The notes beneath the pieces were generated by a model. It was not told the DNA's origin. It saw nothing but the letters and a program-made list of their open reading frames with translations, and ran no database searches. Positions 1 to 8,321 of a stretch of 64,000 nt of DNA are shown piece after piece. How positions within the stretch are numbered: position 1 is the stretch's first letter; each line of letters starts with the position of its first letter. This DNA is from Methanoregula sp. (GTDB taxonomy: Archaea; Halobacteriota; Methanomicrobia; Methanomicrobiales; Methanospirillaceae): positions 62,001 to 126,000 of the forward strand of contig NZ_JAJRCG010000008.1 in assembly GCF_028679125.1 (NCBI RefSeq), written 5' to 3'. Made by a program: the position numbers and the translations under genes.

Positions 1-552
1 TACCTCCGTTTCAGCGCTGTGCGGCACAGCGACATACGCTATAATTTCATTATATTCACCGATATCACGGAACTCAAGACCCAGGAGGCGAAGGTGCGGG
101 AGAGCGAGCAGCGCTTCCGGATGATGGCCGAGAACATCCAGGACGGGCTCATCATCGTGGAGAACGAGCAGGTCGTATATTCGAACCACCGCATCAACGA
201 AATAACCGGGTATTCTGATGAGGAGATGATCTCAATCGGGCTCCACGGGACCATCATTGTTGAGGAGGTATCTTCGGGGATGGCGGCTGCGGGACTCATT
301 CCTCATTCAGACAAGACAAAACTCGAGGAGATTGTCAAGAGTGTCAAACCAGATTCAGGTACACCCGGGGAGTTCAAGATATGGATAACGCGCAAGGATG
401 GCACGCCGCGGTTTATCCAGGGGAAGGTCACCGCCGCCCGGCACGGGGACGTGACCAGTACTTACATCACCATCGCTGATATCACCGTGTTTGCAGAGCG
501 GGAGAAGACCCTGCGTGAGCGGATCGATGCGCTCCAGCAAATCCTGGATTAA
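1..552 (+). CDS. PAS-domain sensor protein, 3' end only
   Basis: The frame is open to the left edge, so only the C-terminal part is present. A first PAC-like tail (IIFTDITELKTQE) is followed by a complete PAS domain (about residues 35-165 of the visible part), with the typical FRMMAENIQDGLIIVEN opening and a closing YITIADITVFAERE PAC motif. The protein then stops after a short charged helix. There is no histidine kinase or output domain in the visible part, so it is either a stand-alone multi-PAS protein or one whose output domain lies upstream. PAS proteins of this type bind ligands, haem or flavin, but nothing here identifies the signal. The following gene is on the same strand, 137 bases on, with its own promoter-like sequence. 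Confidence 0.85.
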   Translation, partial: YLRFSAVRHSDIRYNFIIFTDITELKTQEAKVRESEQRFRMMAENIQDGLIIVENEQVVYSNHRINEITGYSDEEMISIGLHGTIIVEEVSSGMAAAGLIPHSDKTKLEEIVKSVKPDSGTPGEFKIWITRKDGTPRFIQGKVTAARHGDVTSTYITIADITVFAEREKTLRERIDALQQILD

Positions 553-599
553 AGATCCCGCCTCTCTTGTTTTTCCCCGGGACTTCGTTTGGTATTAAT

Positions 600-689
600 T
601 ATTCGTATGTATAACCCATTGGAAAAATGATTTAATACAATGACTTTCAACATTTATGAAACATTTGTAAATTATGGCGTGAAATAATC
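600..689 (+). promoter_or_regulatory. Putative promoter for the COG1361/RND module
   Basis: AT-rich gap between the PAS gene and the first COG1361 gene. TTTAATAC at 630-637 resembles an archaeal TATA box and lies about 53 bases before the start codon, which would leave a leader of roughly 30 nucleotides. No second upstream ORF competes. Pattern-based only. Confidence 0.3.
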
Positions 690-2051
690 ATGACTGTGCG
701 AGAAAATACTACCCCCCCCACTCCTGGAAACCGACTTGGTCTGGGCTGCAATATCCTGGCCTTCATCATCCTGACCGGCATTGCGGTGGCACTTATTACA
801 GTGTCCCCGGTGAGTGCCGGCGATGGAACACAATATCTGGCAGGAAGCCCGGAATTGTCTGCTGCTATTGATGGCAGCAATGAACTCTCTCCGGGTAAGG
901 AAGTCCAGCTTAAGGTTGTCATCCAGAATACCGGTATCAACCAGTTCAAGTTTGTAAAATCCACCATTGTCAACCGCGATGACATCCCAAGTACCGCAAA
1001 ATTCCTCACGGTTTCCTTGGGTGCAGGCAACACATCTATGATTGTGAAGTCTGATCCGCAGATGCTCGGGGATCTCCTGGCAAGCGGCAAGTCTACTGCA
1101 ACATTCACCGTCAGAGTCCCATCCGATGCCACAGCAGGAACATACGTGCTTCCGGTGATACTGAATTATACCTATCTCTACACTGCTGACCAGTACGGTA
1201 CTGACACTATTGAGTACAGATACAAGTCCATGAACGAGACCTTGGAACTCCCCATCAAAATCAAGGAGGATGCCCAGATCGATGTCATCTCTTCCGACAT
1301 CCAGCACTTAAACGCCGGGACAGAGGGGTACATCACGCTCAAGGTGAAAAATGTCGGCCACGAGGATGCAAAGAAAGCCATCCTTGTCATTGCACAGAAC
1401 GGCAAGAGCCCGGTTATCCCTACCCAGGGCAGTGCCTATATCGGTGATTTCCCCGCTAATGGAATCGCAACCGGCATCTTCAGGACCTCGGTAGATTCAA
1501 GCGCAGAGGCCCAGACTTATCCCCTCGATGTGTACGTGAAATATGAGAACACCGACGGAGATACCGTCTCATCCGATATCGAGACCATAGGCGTACCGGT
1601 CGGAGGGAAGATAGAGTTTGAGATCATCTCTGATCCGCAGACCATCTCGCCCGGCCAGAAGAAAGTGATCACGGCCAAATTCAAGAACGCCGGCGATGCA
1701 ACGGCTTACCAGGCGGTCGCCCGGATCAGCATGGTCGATCCCTTCTCCAGTAACGATGACTCGGCATTCCTTGGTGATCTTGCACCCGGGGAGACCAAAG
1801 AGGCATCATTCCTGGTTACCGCTGAGAGCACGGCAACCGTGAAAAACTATGGTATCGATTCCGAGGTCCGGTACCGCGATGCCCTTGACAATTCGGTAAT
1901 CTCTGATTCAATGAAACTGGATGTAACCGTTGTCCAGGGCAAAAGTGTCACTTCCGTGCTGACCGATAACCCGGCCCTCCTCGCCGCACTTGCAGTCCTC
2001 ATCATCGCCATTGGCGGATATCTCCTCTACCGCAGGAAGAAACTCCAGTAA
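690..2051 (+). CDS. Secreted COG1361-type surface protein with C-terminal membrane anchor (paralog 1)
   Basis: The 453-residue protein begins with a positively charged stretch and a hydrophobic signal segment (about residues 20-43, ending near SPVSAG). Repeated immunoglobulin-like or CARDB-like beta modules follow. Each has recognisable pieces such as PGKEVQLKVVIQNTG, TEGYITLKVKNVG and PGQKKVITAKFKNAG. A single C-terminal membrane helix (about 428-447) ends in RRKK, so the bulk should lie outside the cell. Such COG1361 proteins are annotated as S-layer-like proteins and are often encoded beside RND exporters in methanogens. The next gene is a close paralog 11 bases downstream, followed by an RND exporter. 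I infer that they form an envelope complex or periplasmic-side adaptor; the cargo is unknown. Confidence 0.85.
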   Translation: MTVRENTTPPTPGNRLGLGCNILAFIILTGIAVALITVSPVSAGDGTQYLAGSPELSAAIDGSNELSPGKEVQLKVVIQNTGINQFKFVKSTIVNRDDIPSTAKFLTVSLGAGNTSMIVKSDPQMLGDLLASGKSTATFTVRVPSDATAGTYVLPVILNYTYLYTADQYGTDTIEYRYKSMNETLELPIKIKEDAQIDVISSDIQHLNAGTEGYITLKVKNVGHEDAKKAILVIAQNGKSPVIPTQGSAYIGDFPANGIATGIFRTSVDSSAEAQTYPLDVYVKYENTDGDTVSSDIETIGVPVGGKIEFEIISDPQTISPGQKKVITAKFKNAGDATAYQAVARISMVDPFSSNDDSAFLGDLAPGETKEASFLVTAESTATVKNYGIDSEVRYRDALDNSVISDSMKLDVTVVQGKSVTSVLTDNPALLAALAVLIIAIGGYLLYRRKKLQ

Positions 2052-2062
2052 CGGGGGAAAGC

Positions 2063-3394
2063 ATGGCCTCAACCAGCCTTTCCAGCAATGCCTGCACGGC
2101 TTTCGCAGTGATCGTCCTGATCATCTGCGGTGCCGCCATAATGGCACCGGTCTCAGCGGCAACCAAGTACCTCGGGGGAACCCCGGTGCTCTCTGCCAGC
2201 GTAACCGGTGTCAACGAGTTTACACCGGGACAGGATGCCACGATTAGTATCCTTGTGAAAAATACCGGTGTCAGCACCATGAAACAGCTTGACCTCGGCA
2301 CGATTGATTACGAAGACCTTCCCACAACGGCAAAATTCGTGACAGTCAGCCTGGCCTCGCCCACAGATGACATTATCATCAAGAGCGACCCGCAGATGAT
2401 CGGGACGATTCCCGCCAGCGGAACCGGCGTTGCCGTGCAGTTCAAGGCCAAGATCTCGGCAAATGCAACCACCGGGGAATACCCGCTGCCGCTCACCATC
2501 AACTACAAATATTCCAATGACCTCCGCCAGGAGAAGGCCGATGTATACGATTACGTGTATGTCGATGCAGAAGACACGATCCCCGTCACGATCCGGATCA
2601 AACCGGAAGTGAAGATCGCGATCGTGAAATCCGACCCGGACACGATAGCTACGGGAACCGAGGGATACCTCCGCTTAACGATCCAGAACATAGGCCCTGA
2701 AGATGGCAGCATGGCTACCGTGAAACTGGTCCGGATCGGGAGCAGCGCCATCATCCCGACCGACAGCACGGTCTTCATCGGGAATTTCCCGAGCGGCGGG
2801 ATTGCCAACTGCAGTTTCAAGATCTCCGCATCTACTGACGCAACCAACCAGATCTACCCGGTGAACGTCCTTGTAACCTACACGAACCGGGAGGGCCAGA
2901 TCATCAATACAGATACCGAGACCATCGGCATCCCGGTCAATGCCAAGACCAGCTTCTCGATTACATCCCCGGTTCCGTCCATTGCAGCCGGAACGCTCAG
3001 TAAGGTGGACGTGACCTACCGGAACAACGGGAACCTGACCGTTTTCGATGCCCAGTCACGACTCACCCCCCACGGCCTTGTCACGCTGGATAACAATGTG
3101 GAATACCTCGGGACCATCAGGCCCGGTGAATCCGTCACGGCCCGCTATGATATTCAGGTCGACAAAGCAGCAGAGACCGGCGAATACACATTCGACAGCA
3201 AACTCCGGTACCGCGACGTACTCGGCAACAGCCAGGAATCGGATACGATTCCCGTAACCATCCAGATCCTCCCGGCGAAAGGGGACTCCATTGCAGGTCT
3301 TCCGATCAGCACAATCGTTGTCGGGATCATCATCGTGGGGATCATTGCCGGGATCGGGCTGTTCGCATACCGGCGCAAAAAGAGCATGCAGTGA
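2063..3394 (+). CDS. Secreted COG1361-type surface protein with C-terminal membrane anchor (paralog 2)
   Basis: The 443-residue protein is a paralog of the preceding one. It has a signal segment (about 12-33, ending PVSAAT), the same early motif (YLGGTPVLSASVTGVNEFTP versus the equivalent stretch upstream), the same ordered beta modules, and a C-terminal helix (about 415-436) ending YRRKKSMQ. The shared SDPQM and TEGYLRL/TEGYITL landmarks sit at matching positions, which indicates tandem duplication of the whole gene. It starts 11 bases after its paralog and ends 94 bases before the RND exporter, so co-transcription is likely. Two similar but non-identical subunits beside one exporter suggest a heteromeric partner role; this is inference. 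Confidence 0.85.
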   Translation: MASTSLSSNACTAFAVIVLIICGAAIMAPVSAATKYLGGTPVLSASVTGVNEFTPGQDATISILVKNTGVSTMKQLDLGTIDYEDLPTTAKFVTVSLASPTDDIIIKSDPQMIGTIPASGTGVAVQFKAKISANATTGEYPLPLTINYKYSNDLRQEKADVYDYVYVDAEDTIPVTIRIKPEVKIAIVKSDPDTIATGTEGYLRLTIQNIGPEDGSMATVKLVRIGSSAIIPTDSTVFIGNFPSGGIANCSFKISASTDATNQIYPVNVLVTYTNREGQIINTDTETIGIPVNAKTSFSITSPVPSIAAGTLSKVDVTYRNNGNLTVFDAQSRLTPHGLVTLDNNVEYLGTIRPGESVTARYDIQVDKAAETGEYTFDSKLRYRDVLGNSQESDTIPVTIQILPAKGDSIAGLPISTIVVGIIIVGIIAGIGLFAYRRKKSMQ

Positions 3395-3488
3395 GTTACC
3401 ATGACTCCCCTACCGGGATATATATTCCACCAACCCAGGAGAGGCTTCAGATATATCGCGAACAACGGATTCGGGAGGGAGACGACGA

Positions 3489-5849
3489 ATGATTAAGGAA
3501 ATTTTTGAATTCATAGCACATTCCATCATCAAAAAGCCCAGACTCGTTGCCTGCCTGGTCATCGCCCTCTTCTGCCTCGGGCTCTATGGCATGACCTCGC
3601 TTTCCATGGCGACAGGGTGGGAGACCTATGTTTTCAAGGACTCTCCCGCCGGTGCCCTTGAGGCAAAATACAACGAGGACTACAAGGCAGATACGATCAT
3701 CCTCATTGTTGAAGCCGGGGACCCGCTGAGCCCGGATGTCCTGGCCTATGTCGATAATCTTGAAACCGATATCCGTCAGCAGCAGAATATCAAGAGCGTG
3801 CAAAGCCTCCCCGATGTCCTGAAAGCGTACAATGGAGGGACTCTACCGACATCGGAGGCTGACACGCTGAAGATTGTCAATGCACTTCCCGAGAGCACCC
3901 GCGCCCTGCTCTATCCTTCCAATGTGCTGACCCTCGTCCAGATCAAGCTCACTCCGGGATTGTCCGATAAGGTCCAGAAGTCCGTACTGAACAATATGCA
4001 GTCCGTTGTGGACACCTCCTCCCCGCCACCCGGGGTTACCGTTGAAATGTCCGGCTCCCCGGCCTTCACCAAGCAGATGGGCGAAGGGCTTACGAGCAAC
4101 ATGGGCATCCTGATTGGCGGTGCGCTTATCCTGATGATCATCACGATGGGCATCCTCTTTTCCTATGTCCGCCACCGGTTCATGCCGGTCCTGCTCGTGG
4201 CGCTCGGTCTTGTCACCTCCCTTGGCCTGATGGGCCTTGCCGGTATCAGCCTGAACATGGCGGTGATCGGGGCATTCCCGGTCCTGATCGGTCTTGGGAT
4301 CGATTACGCGATCCAGTTCCACGCCCGGTTTGATGAGGAAGCCCGCAAGGGATCCCTTGAGGATGCGGTCTTCATGACCGTAACCCGGACCGGCCCGGCA
4401 GTCATGTACGCCATGCTGGCCACATCCATGGGATTTCTGGCCATGATGGTCTCGACCGTCCCGATGATCCGTTCGTTTGGGATTGTATCCATCATCGGCA
4501 TCAACACCTGCTTCTGGATATCCTGTATCGGCATGCCCACGCTCGCCCTCCTGGTGAATTACAAGCCCAAACCGCAGCAGACCGGACAGTGCTATGCTGT
4601 GGGGACGAATGCGTGCGACACCATCATCGATAACCCGAAAAACCAGGCAAAGAACAAGAAGAAGAGTTCTTTCTCCTATGGGGAGTTCCTGACCAGTACC
4701 TCGGTAAAGATTGCAAAGAACCCGATCCCGGTACTGCTCGTTGCCGGGCTTATCGCCCTTATCGGGTTCCAGATCGACCCGACCATCCCGGTCAGTTCCG
4801 ATGAAAACTCGTTTGTCCCCTCGGATATGCCGGCCAAGATCAACATCGATAAGGTCACCCGTATCATCGGGGCAACCAGCACCGCTGACCTGCTGATACA
4901 AGGCGGCCGGGTAACCGATCTCGATACGGTGATCTGGATCAAGGAGTTCCAGGATTACGAATTAGCGCACCATACGGAAATGACCGGTGCAACCAGTATC
5001 GTCACGTATATCCTCGAATATAATGGCGGTGTGATGCCGGAGACCCAGGCCCAGCTCGATACCGTGCTGGCAAGCATACCGGAGGATACGCGGACATCGG
5101 TTCTTAGCGACCCGATGTGCGGGATCATCCGGTTCAGCACCGGGGACATTTCGATGATCCAGCAGAACAGCCTGAAAGAGCAGGTGATCAAGGATATCGA
5201 GTTTCTCGAACCTCCTGTGGGTATCACGGTAGCTCCGGCAGGTAGTTTCGAGCTGTACACCAGTCTCCTGGGAGCTATGTCAGAATCGAAAGATACGATG
5301 ACCATACTCGGGTTCATCTTTGTCGGTATCTTCCTGATCCTGGTATACCGGCACCTCCACGCGATATCCCCAATGATCCCGATCATTTTCGTTGTGGGCT
5401 GGAACGCCGTCATGATGTATATCATCGGCCTCACGTACAACCCGCTCACGGCGACACTGGGATCGATGACGATAGGGGTGGCCGCGGAATACACCATCCT
5501 TGTCATGGAGCGGTATGCCGAAGAGGAAGAGCGTCTGCATGATCCCATTGCCGCCATCCAGGAGAGCGTCCAGAAGATCGGCAGCGCCATTACAGTATCA
5601 GGCCTTGCCACATTCTTCGGGTTCTCGGCACTCTGCCTCGCGACATTCCCGATCATCAGCAACTTTGGTATCTCGACCCTGATTGCAGTCGCGTTCTCGC
5701 TGATCGGCGCAATCTTCATCATGCCGGCAGTACTCTCCCTTGTGGGGGGTCTCGATGAAAAGCTCAAGGCACGAAAAAAACCGGCTGCCGGACACGGGGC
5801 AGAGACACCTGCTGACGAGACCACCCATAGCAGCGAAGGATCTTCATAA
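3489..5849 (+). CDS. RND superfamily (MMPL/HAE3-type) exporter
   Basis: The 786-residue membrane protein has the internal duplication typical of RND pumps. Each half has one N-terminal helix (about residues 19-38 and 410-430), a large extracytoplasmic loop, then five membrane helices. Charged helix-4 signatures occur in both halves: GLGIDYAIQFHARFDEE in the first and GVAAEYTILVMERYAEE in the second, where the proton-relay Asp of the first is replaced by Glu. The C-terminal tail is hydrophilic. The family moves lipids, hydrophobic compounds or sterol-like molecules across the membrane using ion gradients. Its neighbours are two secreted COG1361 proteins, which resembles a pump with its own extracellular partners. 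The substrate cannot be read from the sequence. Confidence 0.9.
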   Translation: MIKEIFEFIAHSIIKKPRLVACLVIALFCLGLYGMTSLSMATGWETYVFKDSPAGALEAKYNEDYKADTIILIVEAGDPLSPDVLAYVDNLETDIRQQQNIKSVQSLPDVLKAYNGGTLPTSEADTLKIVNALPESTRALLYPSNVLTLVQIKLTPGLSDKVQKSVLNNMQSVVDTSSPPPGVTVEMSGSPAFTKQMGEGLTSNMGILIGGALILMIITMGILFSYVRHRFMPVLLVALGLVTSLGLMGLAGISLNMAVIGAFPVLIGLGIDYAIQFHARFDEEARKGSLEDAVFMTVTRTGPAVMYAMLATSMGFLAMMVSTVPMIRSFGIVSIIGINTCFWISCIGMPTLALLVNYKPKPQQTGQCYAVGTNACDTIIDNPKNQAKNKKKSSFSYGEFLTSTSVKIAKNPIPVLLVAGLIALIGFQIDPTIPVSSDENSFVPSDMPAKINIDKVTRIIGATSTADLLIQGGRVTDLDTVIWIKEFQDYELAHHTEMTGATSIVTYILEYNGGVMPETQAQLDTVLASIPEDTRTSVLSDPMCGIIRFSTGDISMIQQNSLKEQVIKDIEFLEPPVGITVAPAGSFELYTSLLGAMSESKDTMTILGFIFVGIFLILVYRHLHAISPMIPIIFVVGWNAVMMYIIGLTYNPLTATLGSMTIGVAAEYTILVMERYAEEEERLHDPIAAIQESVQKIGSAITVSGLATFFGFSALCLATFPIISNFGISTLIAVAFSLIGAIFIMPAVLSLVGGLDEKLKARKKPAAGHGAETPADETTHSSEGSS

Positions 5850-5892
5850 GGGAATGAACGCGGGAGATCTTCGCTGCCATTCCCCTTTTTTT
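5850..5892 (+). terminator. Hairpin plus T-run terminator after the RND exporter
   Basis: GGGAATG at 5850-5856 pairs with CATTCCC at 5878-5884, followed directly by C and seven T residues. A second stem (AGCGAAG...CTTCGCT) is interleaved. The site lies between two convergent genes, so it could serve both directions. Confidence 0.6.
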
Positions 5893-5908
5893 ATAAGAGC
5901 CTGAAAAG

Positions 5909-6442
5909 TCACGTCTCTTTTTTCGCGTTCTCAATAATGACCGGCAGGCCGGTCTCTCCCATCTTCCAGAGCGTGAGGTTGGCACACGCACGGAGCAGGT
6001 CGTCCGGGTCATCGAGCCGCTGCCTGAGGGATTCCACGGCGGGTTCACCGATCCGGCAGAGTGCCTGCGACAGGAATCCCCGCAGCGCCGGGTCATCGCT
6101 TTTCATCGCCAGGATGAGGGGCTCAACTGCGGGCCTGCCGATCTCGCCCAGCGCTGCTGCTGCATAGCGCCGGAACTCCTTATTGGGATTCCCGTTCATC
6201 GCGGTGATCAGGGAGCCGATTGCCGGTTCCCCGATGCGGGAGAGGGCAATAGCCGCATACCAACGCCGGTCATTATCCGTCGCCCCGGCAAGAGCCTGGA
6301 GCAGGGGGGCGACTGCAGGTTCGCCGATCTCCCGGAGCGCTGCAACCGCCCGGTGCCGCACATCAACAGACGGATCTGCCAGTGCCGCGATCTGTCCTGC
6401 AATCCCCGTATCCGTACCCGTTTTCCCGCCCGCTGGATCCAT
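5909..6442 (-). CDS. HEAT-repeat (PBS-lyase type) protein
   Basis: The 177-residue protein is built of about five HEAT repeats of roughly 31 residues. They are marked by recurring pieces such as AVAALREIGEPAVAPLLQAL, AIALSRIGEPAIGSLI, AAALGEIGRPAVEPLI and QALCRIGEPAVESL. Such small all-helical solenoids act as protein-binding scaffolds. The PBS-lyase name reflects similarity to phycocyanobilin lyase subunits and does not imply pigment chemistry in a methanogen. I chose the ATG at 6442 over an in-frame GTG nine bases upstream. It lies 43 bases downstream of the DUF1646 gene on the same strand and is probably its operon partner. Confidence 0.8.
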   Translation of the reverse strand: MDPAGGKTGTDTGIAGQIAALADPSVDVRHRAVAALREIGEPAVAPLLQALAGATDNDRRWYAAIALSRIGEPAIGSLITAMNGNPNKEFRRYAAAALGEIGRPAVEPLILAMKSDDPALRGFLSQALCRIGEPAVESLRQRLDDPDDLLRACANLTLWKMGETGLPVIIENAKKET

Positions 6443-6485
6443 AGATATCACTGATCTGGGTACTGTTCCTTAAGGTTGTTTTCTT

Positions 6486-7604
6486 TTATGCAAAGCCCAG
6501 CCAGCCCGGGACAAAGAGAATGGCAAAGAAGACGAGCATCAGCGCCATCCCGAGCGGCAAGCCGACTTTCGCCCATTCGCTGCTGCTGATATTGAGTTTG
6601 CCGGCGGCAATGATATTGGGGATGTTGCCGGGGATGAGCATCCCGCCGGCAATGAGCAGGCCCATGAGGGCGCTCGTGATCTGCTGCGATGAGAGGGCGG
6701 GGCTGATCTCCGCTGCGGCAAGGGTTGCATTGTCGAGCACCGCGGAGACGATGTTGATCCAGTAGAGCCCGGCAGACGGGATCATGATGATATACTCAAG
6801 GATGAGCGGCTTGAACCCCTCGCCAAGGAAGACCAGCGCCATGATGAAGAGATAGACTTTCCCGGCGCGGATGAGGATCTCCCGGATCGACTCGCGTTCC
6901 ACAATGCACTCGAGTTTCTGGTCGCCCGCGTGGCTCCGGGTGAAGAGGACAACCCCGACAATCCCGAGAGCAAGGATGGTCGGGATGATATAGATCGCGA
7001 GCCGGTCAAAGAGGAAGGTGAAGCCGGCGTTATAGGGTGCGCCGGAGAGCTTGGAGATCACGATCGTTGTGAGAGGCTCACCCAGCGGGGTGAGGCCGGC
7101 CCCAAGGCCGATGGAGAAGCAGGAGACCACCGCGATCTCGATCTTGGCCTTCTTCACCACGGGCAGGGCATTGAGGATCTCGACAAGGATGATTGCCGCA
7201 AGGATGGCGGAGATGATGCTTGAGACAAGACCGAGGACAACGATGAGCAGGAAGACAATCCATTTCAGCGAGAACCGGTCGATCAGGCCGACGATCGTTT
7301 CCTGCATCCGGTGGTAGAAGACATAGATCAAAAGGCCGAAGACGAGCACGATCTGGACAATACCGATCGGGATGCCGAAGATACTCGTTATCTGGAGCGG
7401 GGAGAGGAGCGCTTCCTGGACGATCGCGCTGCTCCAGCCGGTCTGCTCACCGGCAATGGTGATGAATCCGGAAAGGGTAAGGGCGCAAATCCCGCAGGTA
7501 AAGAGGAATACCTCAAGGTTCTGCTCAACGCACTTCACCCGGAACGGGAGGATCAGGACCAGCGCAAAGATGATGAGCAGCCCGATGTTCGCCAGAATAT
7601 CCAT
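6486..7604 (-). CDS. DUF1646 family multi-pass membrane protein, putative ion transporter
   Basis: The 372-residue, very hydrophobic protein has about ten membrane segments and an ArsB/CitT-like organisation. The two halves carry Gly/Pro/Glu-rich loops (SIGLGAGLTPLGEPLTTIV near residue 165 and AAGGMLIPGNIPNIIAAGKL-type residues near 330) that look like re-entrant ion-binding loops of ion-transporter superfamily proteins. DUF1646 is a family seen in methanogens and some bacteria and is usually labelled a putative cation transporter. Transport of Na+ or another cation is inference. The HEAT-repeat gene follows closely on the same strand. Confidence 0.8.
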   Translation of the reverse strand: MDILANIGLLIIFALVLILPFRVKCVEQNLEVFLFTCGICALTLSGFITIAGEQTGWSSAIVQEALLSPLQITSIFGIPIGIVQIVLVFGLLIYVFYHRMQETIVGLIDRFSLKWIVFLLIVVLGLVSSIISAILAAIILVEILNALPVVKKAKIEIAVVSCFSIGLGAGLTPLGEPLTTIVISKLSGAPYNAGFTFLFDRLAIYIIPTILALGIVGVVLFTRSHAGDQKLECIVERESIREILIRAGKVYLFIMALVFLGEGFKPLILEYIIMIPSAGLYWINIVSAVLDNATLAAAEISPALSSQQITSALMGLLIAGGMLIPGNIPNIIAAGKLNISSSEWAKVGLPLGMALMLVFFAILFVPGWLGFA

Positions 7605-7706
7605 ATGCCATCTCCACCCGGCATACAGCCGGTTATTACCGGAAATATGGTTGCCCGGAGAATTAATGAGTTCCTTTTCTCAAGATACCCCCGGAACGGG
7701 GCAAGA

Positions 7707-7718
7707 AAGTATATATCC
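7707..7718 (+). promoter_or_regulatory. TATA-like element upstream of the A-ATPase H-I genes
   Basis: AAGTATATATCC is a good archaeal TATA-box match, about 55 bases before the first ORF of the group. Transcription would start near 7735, leaving a leader containing the G-rich Shine-Dalgarno stretch at about 7751-7766. Confidence 0.4.
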
Positions 7719-7767
7719 ATCATAGACGGTATAGGCAATTGATCATCTCTGAGGGGGGGATCGGGGG

Positions 7768-7965
7768 ATGGCACAGGATCTCATGAAAACCATCAGTGCA
7801 CTGCAGAACGCGGCAGTAGGGCGCTGCCGCAAACGGATAGCGGATGCGGCACTGAAGGCAAAGGGGATCATGGGGAGCGAACCCCCGGGTGAAGAGACAC
7901 CACATCCCTGCGGGAAACCCCCGTGCGGTGTGACGGCAATCCTGAAGCGGAAGCACGGGCTTTAG
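7768..7965 (+). CDS. Small basic protein preceding ahaH, unrecognised
   Basis: The 65-residue ORF has a strong G-rich ribosome-binding stretch directly upstream. It has a helical, Lys/Arg/Ala-rich first half (about residues 1-35) and a short Pro/Cys segment (HPCGKPPCG, residues 46-54) before a basic tail. It ends eight bases before ahaH, and the TATA-like element lies upstream of it, so it would be the first gene of the transcript. I do not recognise the family. The HPCGKPPC motif could bind a metal, but only two cysteines are present. It may be a genuine small accessory protein or a translated leader; moderate doubt remains. Confidence 0.4.
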   Translation: MAQDLMKTISALQNAAVGRCRKRIADAALKAKGIMGSEPPGEETPHPCGKPPCGVTAILKRKHGL

Positions 7966-7973
7966 GGGGGACT

Positions 7974-8294
7974 ATGGATTCGGAAAAAACACTCCTGCAG
8001 CAGATCCGGGATAAGGAGCAGGAACTTGCACAGGAAGTAGAGGCGGCCCGGATCGGGGCGGAAGCCCTCGTTGCCGCAGCCCGGAACGAGGCGGGCGACC
8101 TGCTCTGCACGGCAGACACCCAGGCAAAGACTGCCGCCGAGCAGGTGTACTGGAAGGAGAAAGGCAGGACAGAGACCGAGATTGCTGCCCTGAAAACATC
8201 GGCTGGACTGGGGCGGGAGACCTCTTCAGTGCAGGGTGAGCGAAACGTTCCCGCTGCTGCGGAACGGATCGTCAGGTACGTGACTATGGAATGA
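7974..8294 (+). CDS. ahaH: A-type ATP synthase subunit H (peripheral stalk coiled coil)
   Basis: The 106-residue protein is predicted to be one long helix or coiled coil rich in Glu, Ala, Lys and Arg (about residues 5-75), ending in RIVRYVTME. This is typical of the H/G-type peripheral stalk subunit that pairs with subunit E and links the catalytic head to subunit I. The ATG at 7974 is chosen because AGGGGGG sits just upstream; an in-frame start at 7923 would lie inside the preceding ORF. The 3' end is 27 bases before ahaI, as in classical A-ATPase operons. No genes for subunits K, E, C, F, A, B, D or G follow. Confidence 0.75.
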   Translation: MDSEKTLLQQIRDKEQELAQEVEAARIGAEALVAAARNEAGDLLCTADTQAKTAAEQVYWKEKGRTETEIAALKTSAGLGRETSSVQGERNVPAAAERIVRYVTME

Positions 8295-8321
8295 GGCCGG
8301 GAGCGCCCGGCAGGGATTGGT

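Noticed and set aside
3843-4901. 352-codon frame opposite the RND exporter
   Set aside because: His/Asp/Gly-rich shadow of a membrane-protein gene with no start signal or motif.
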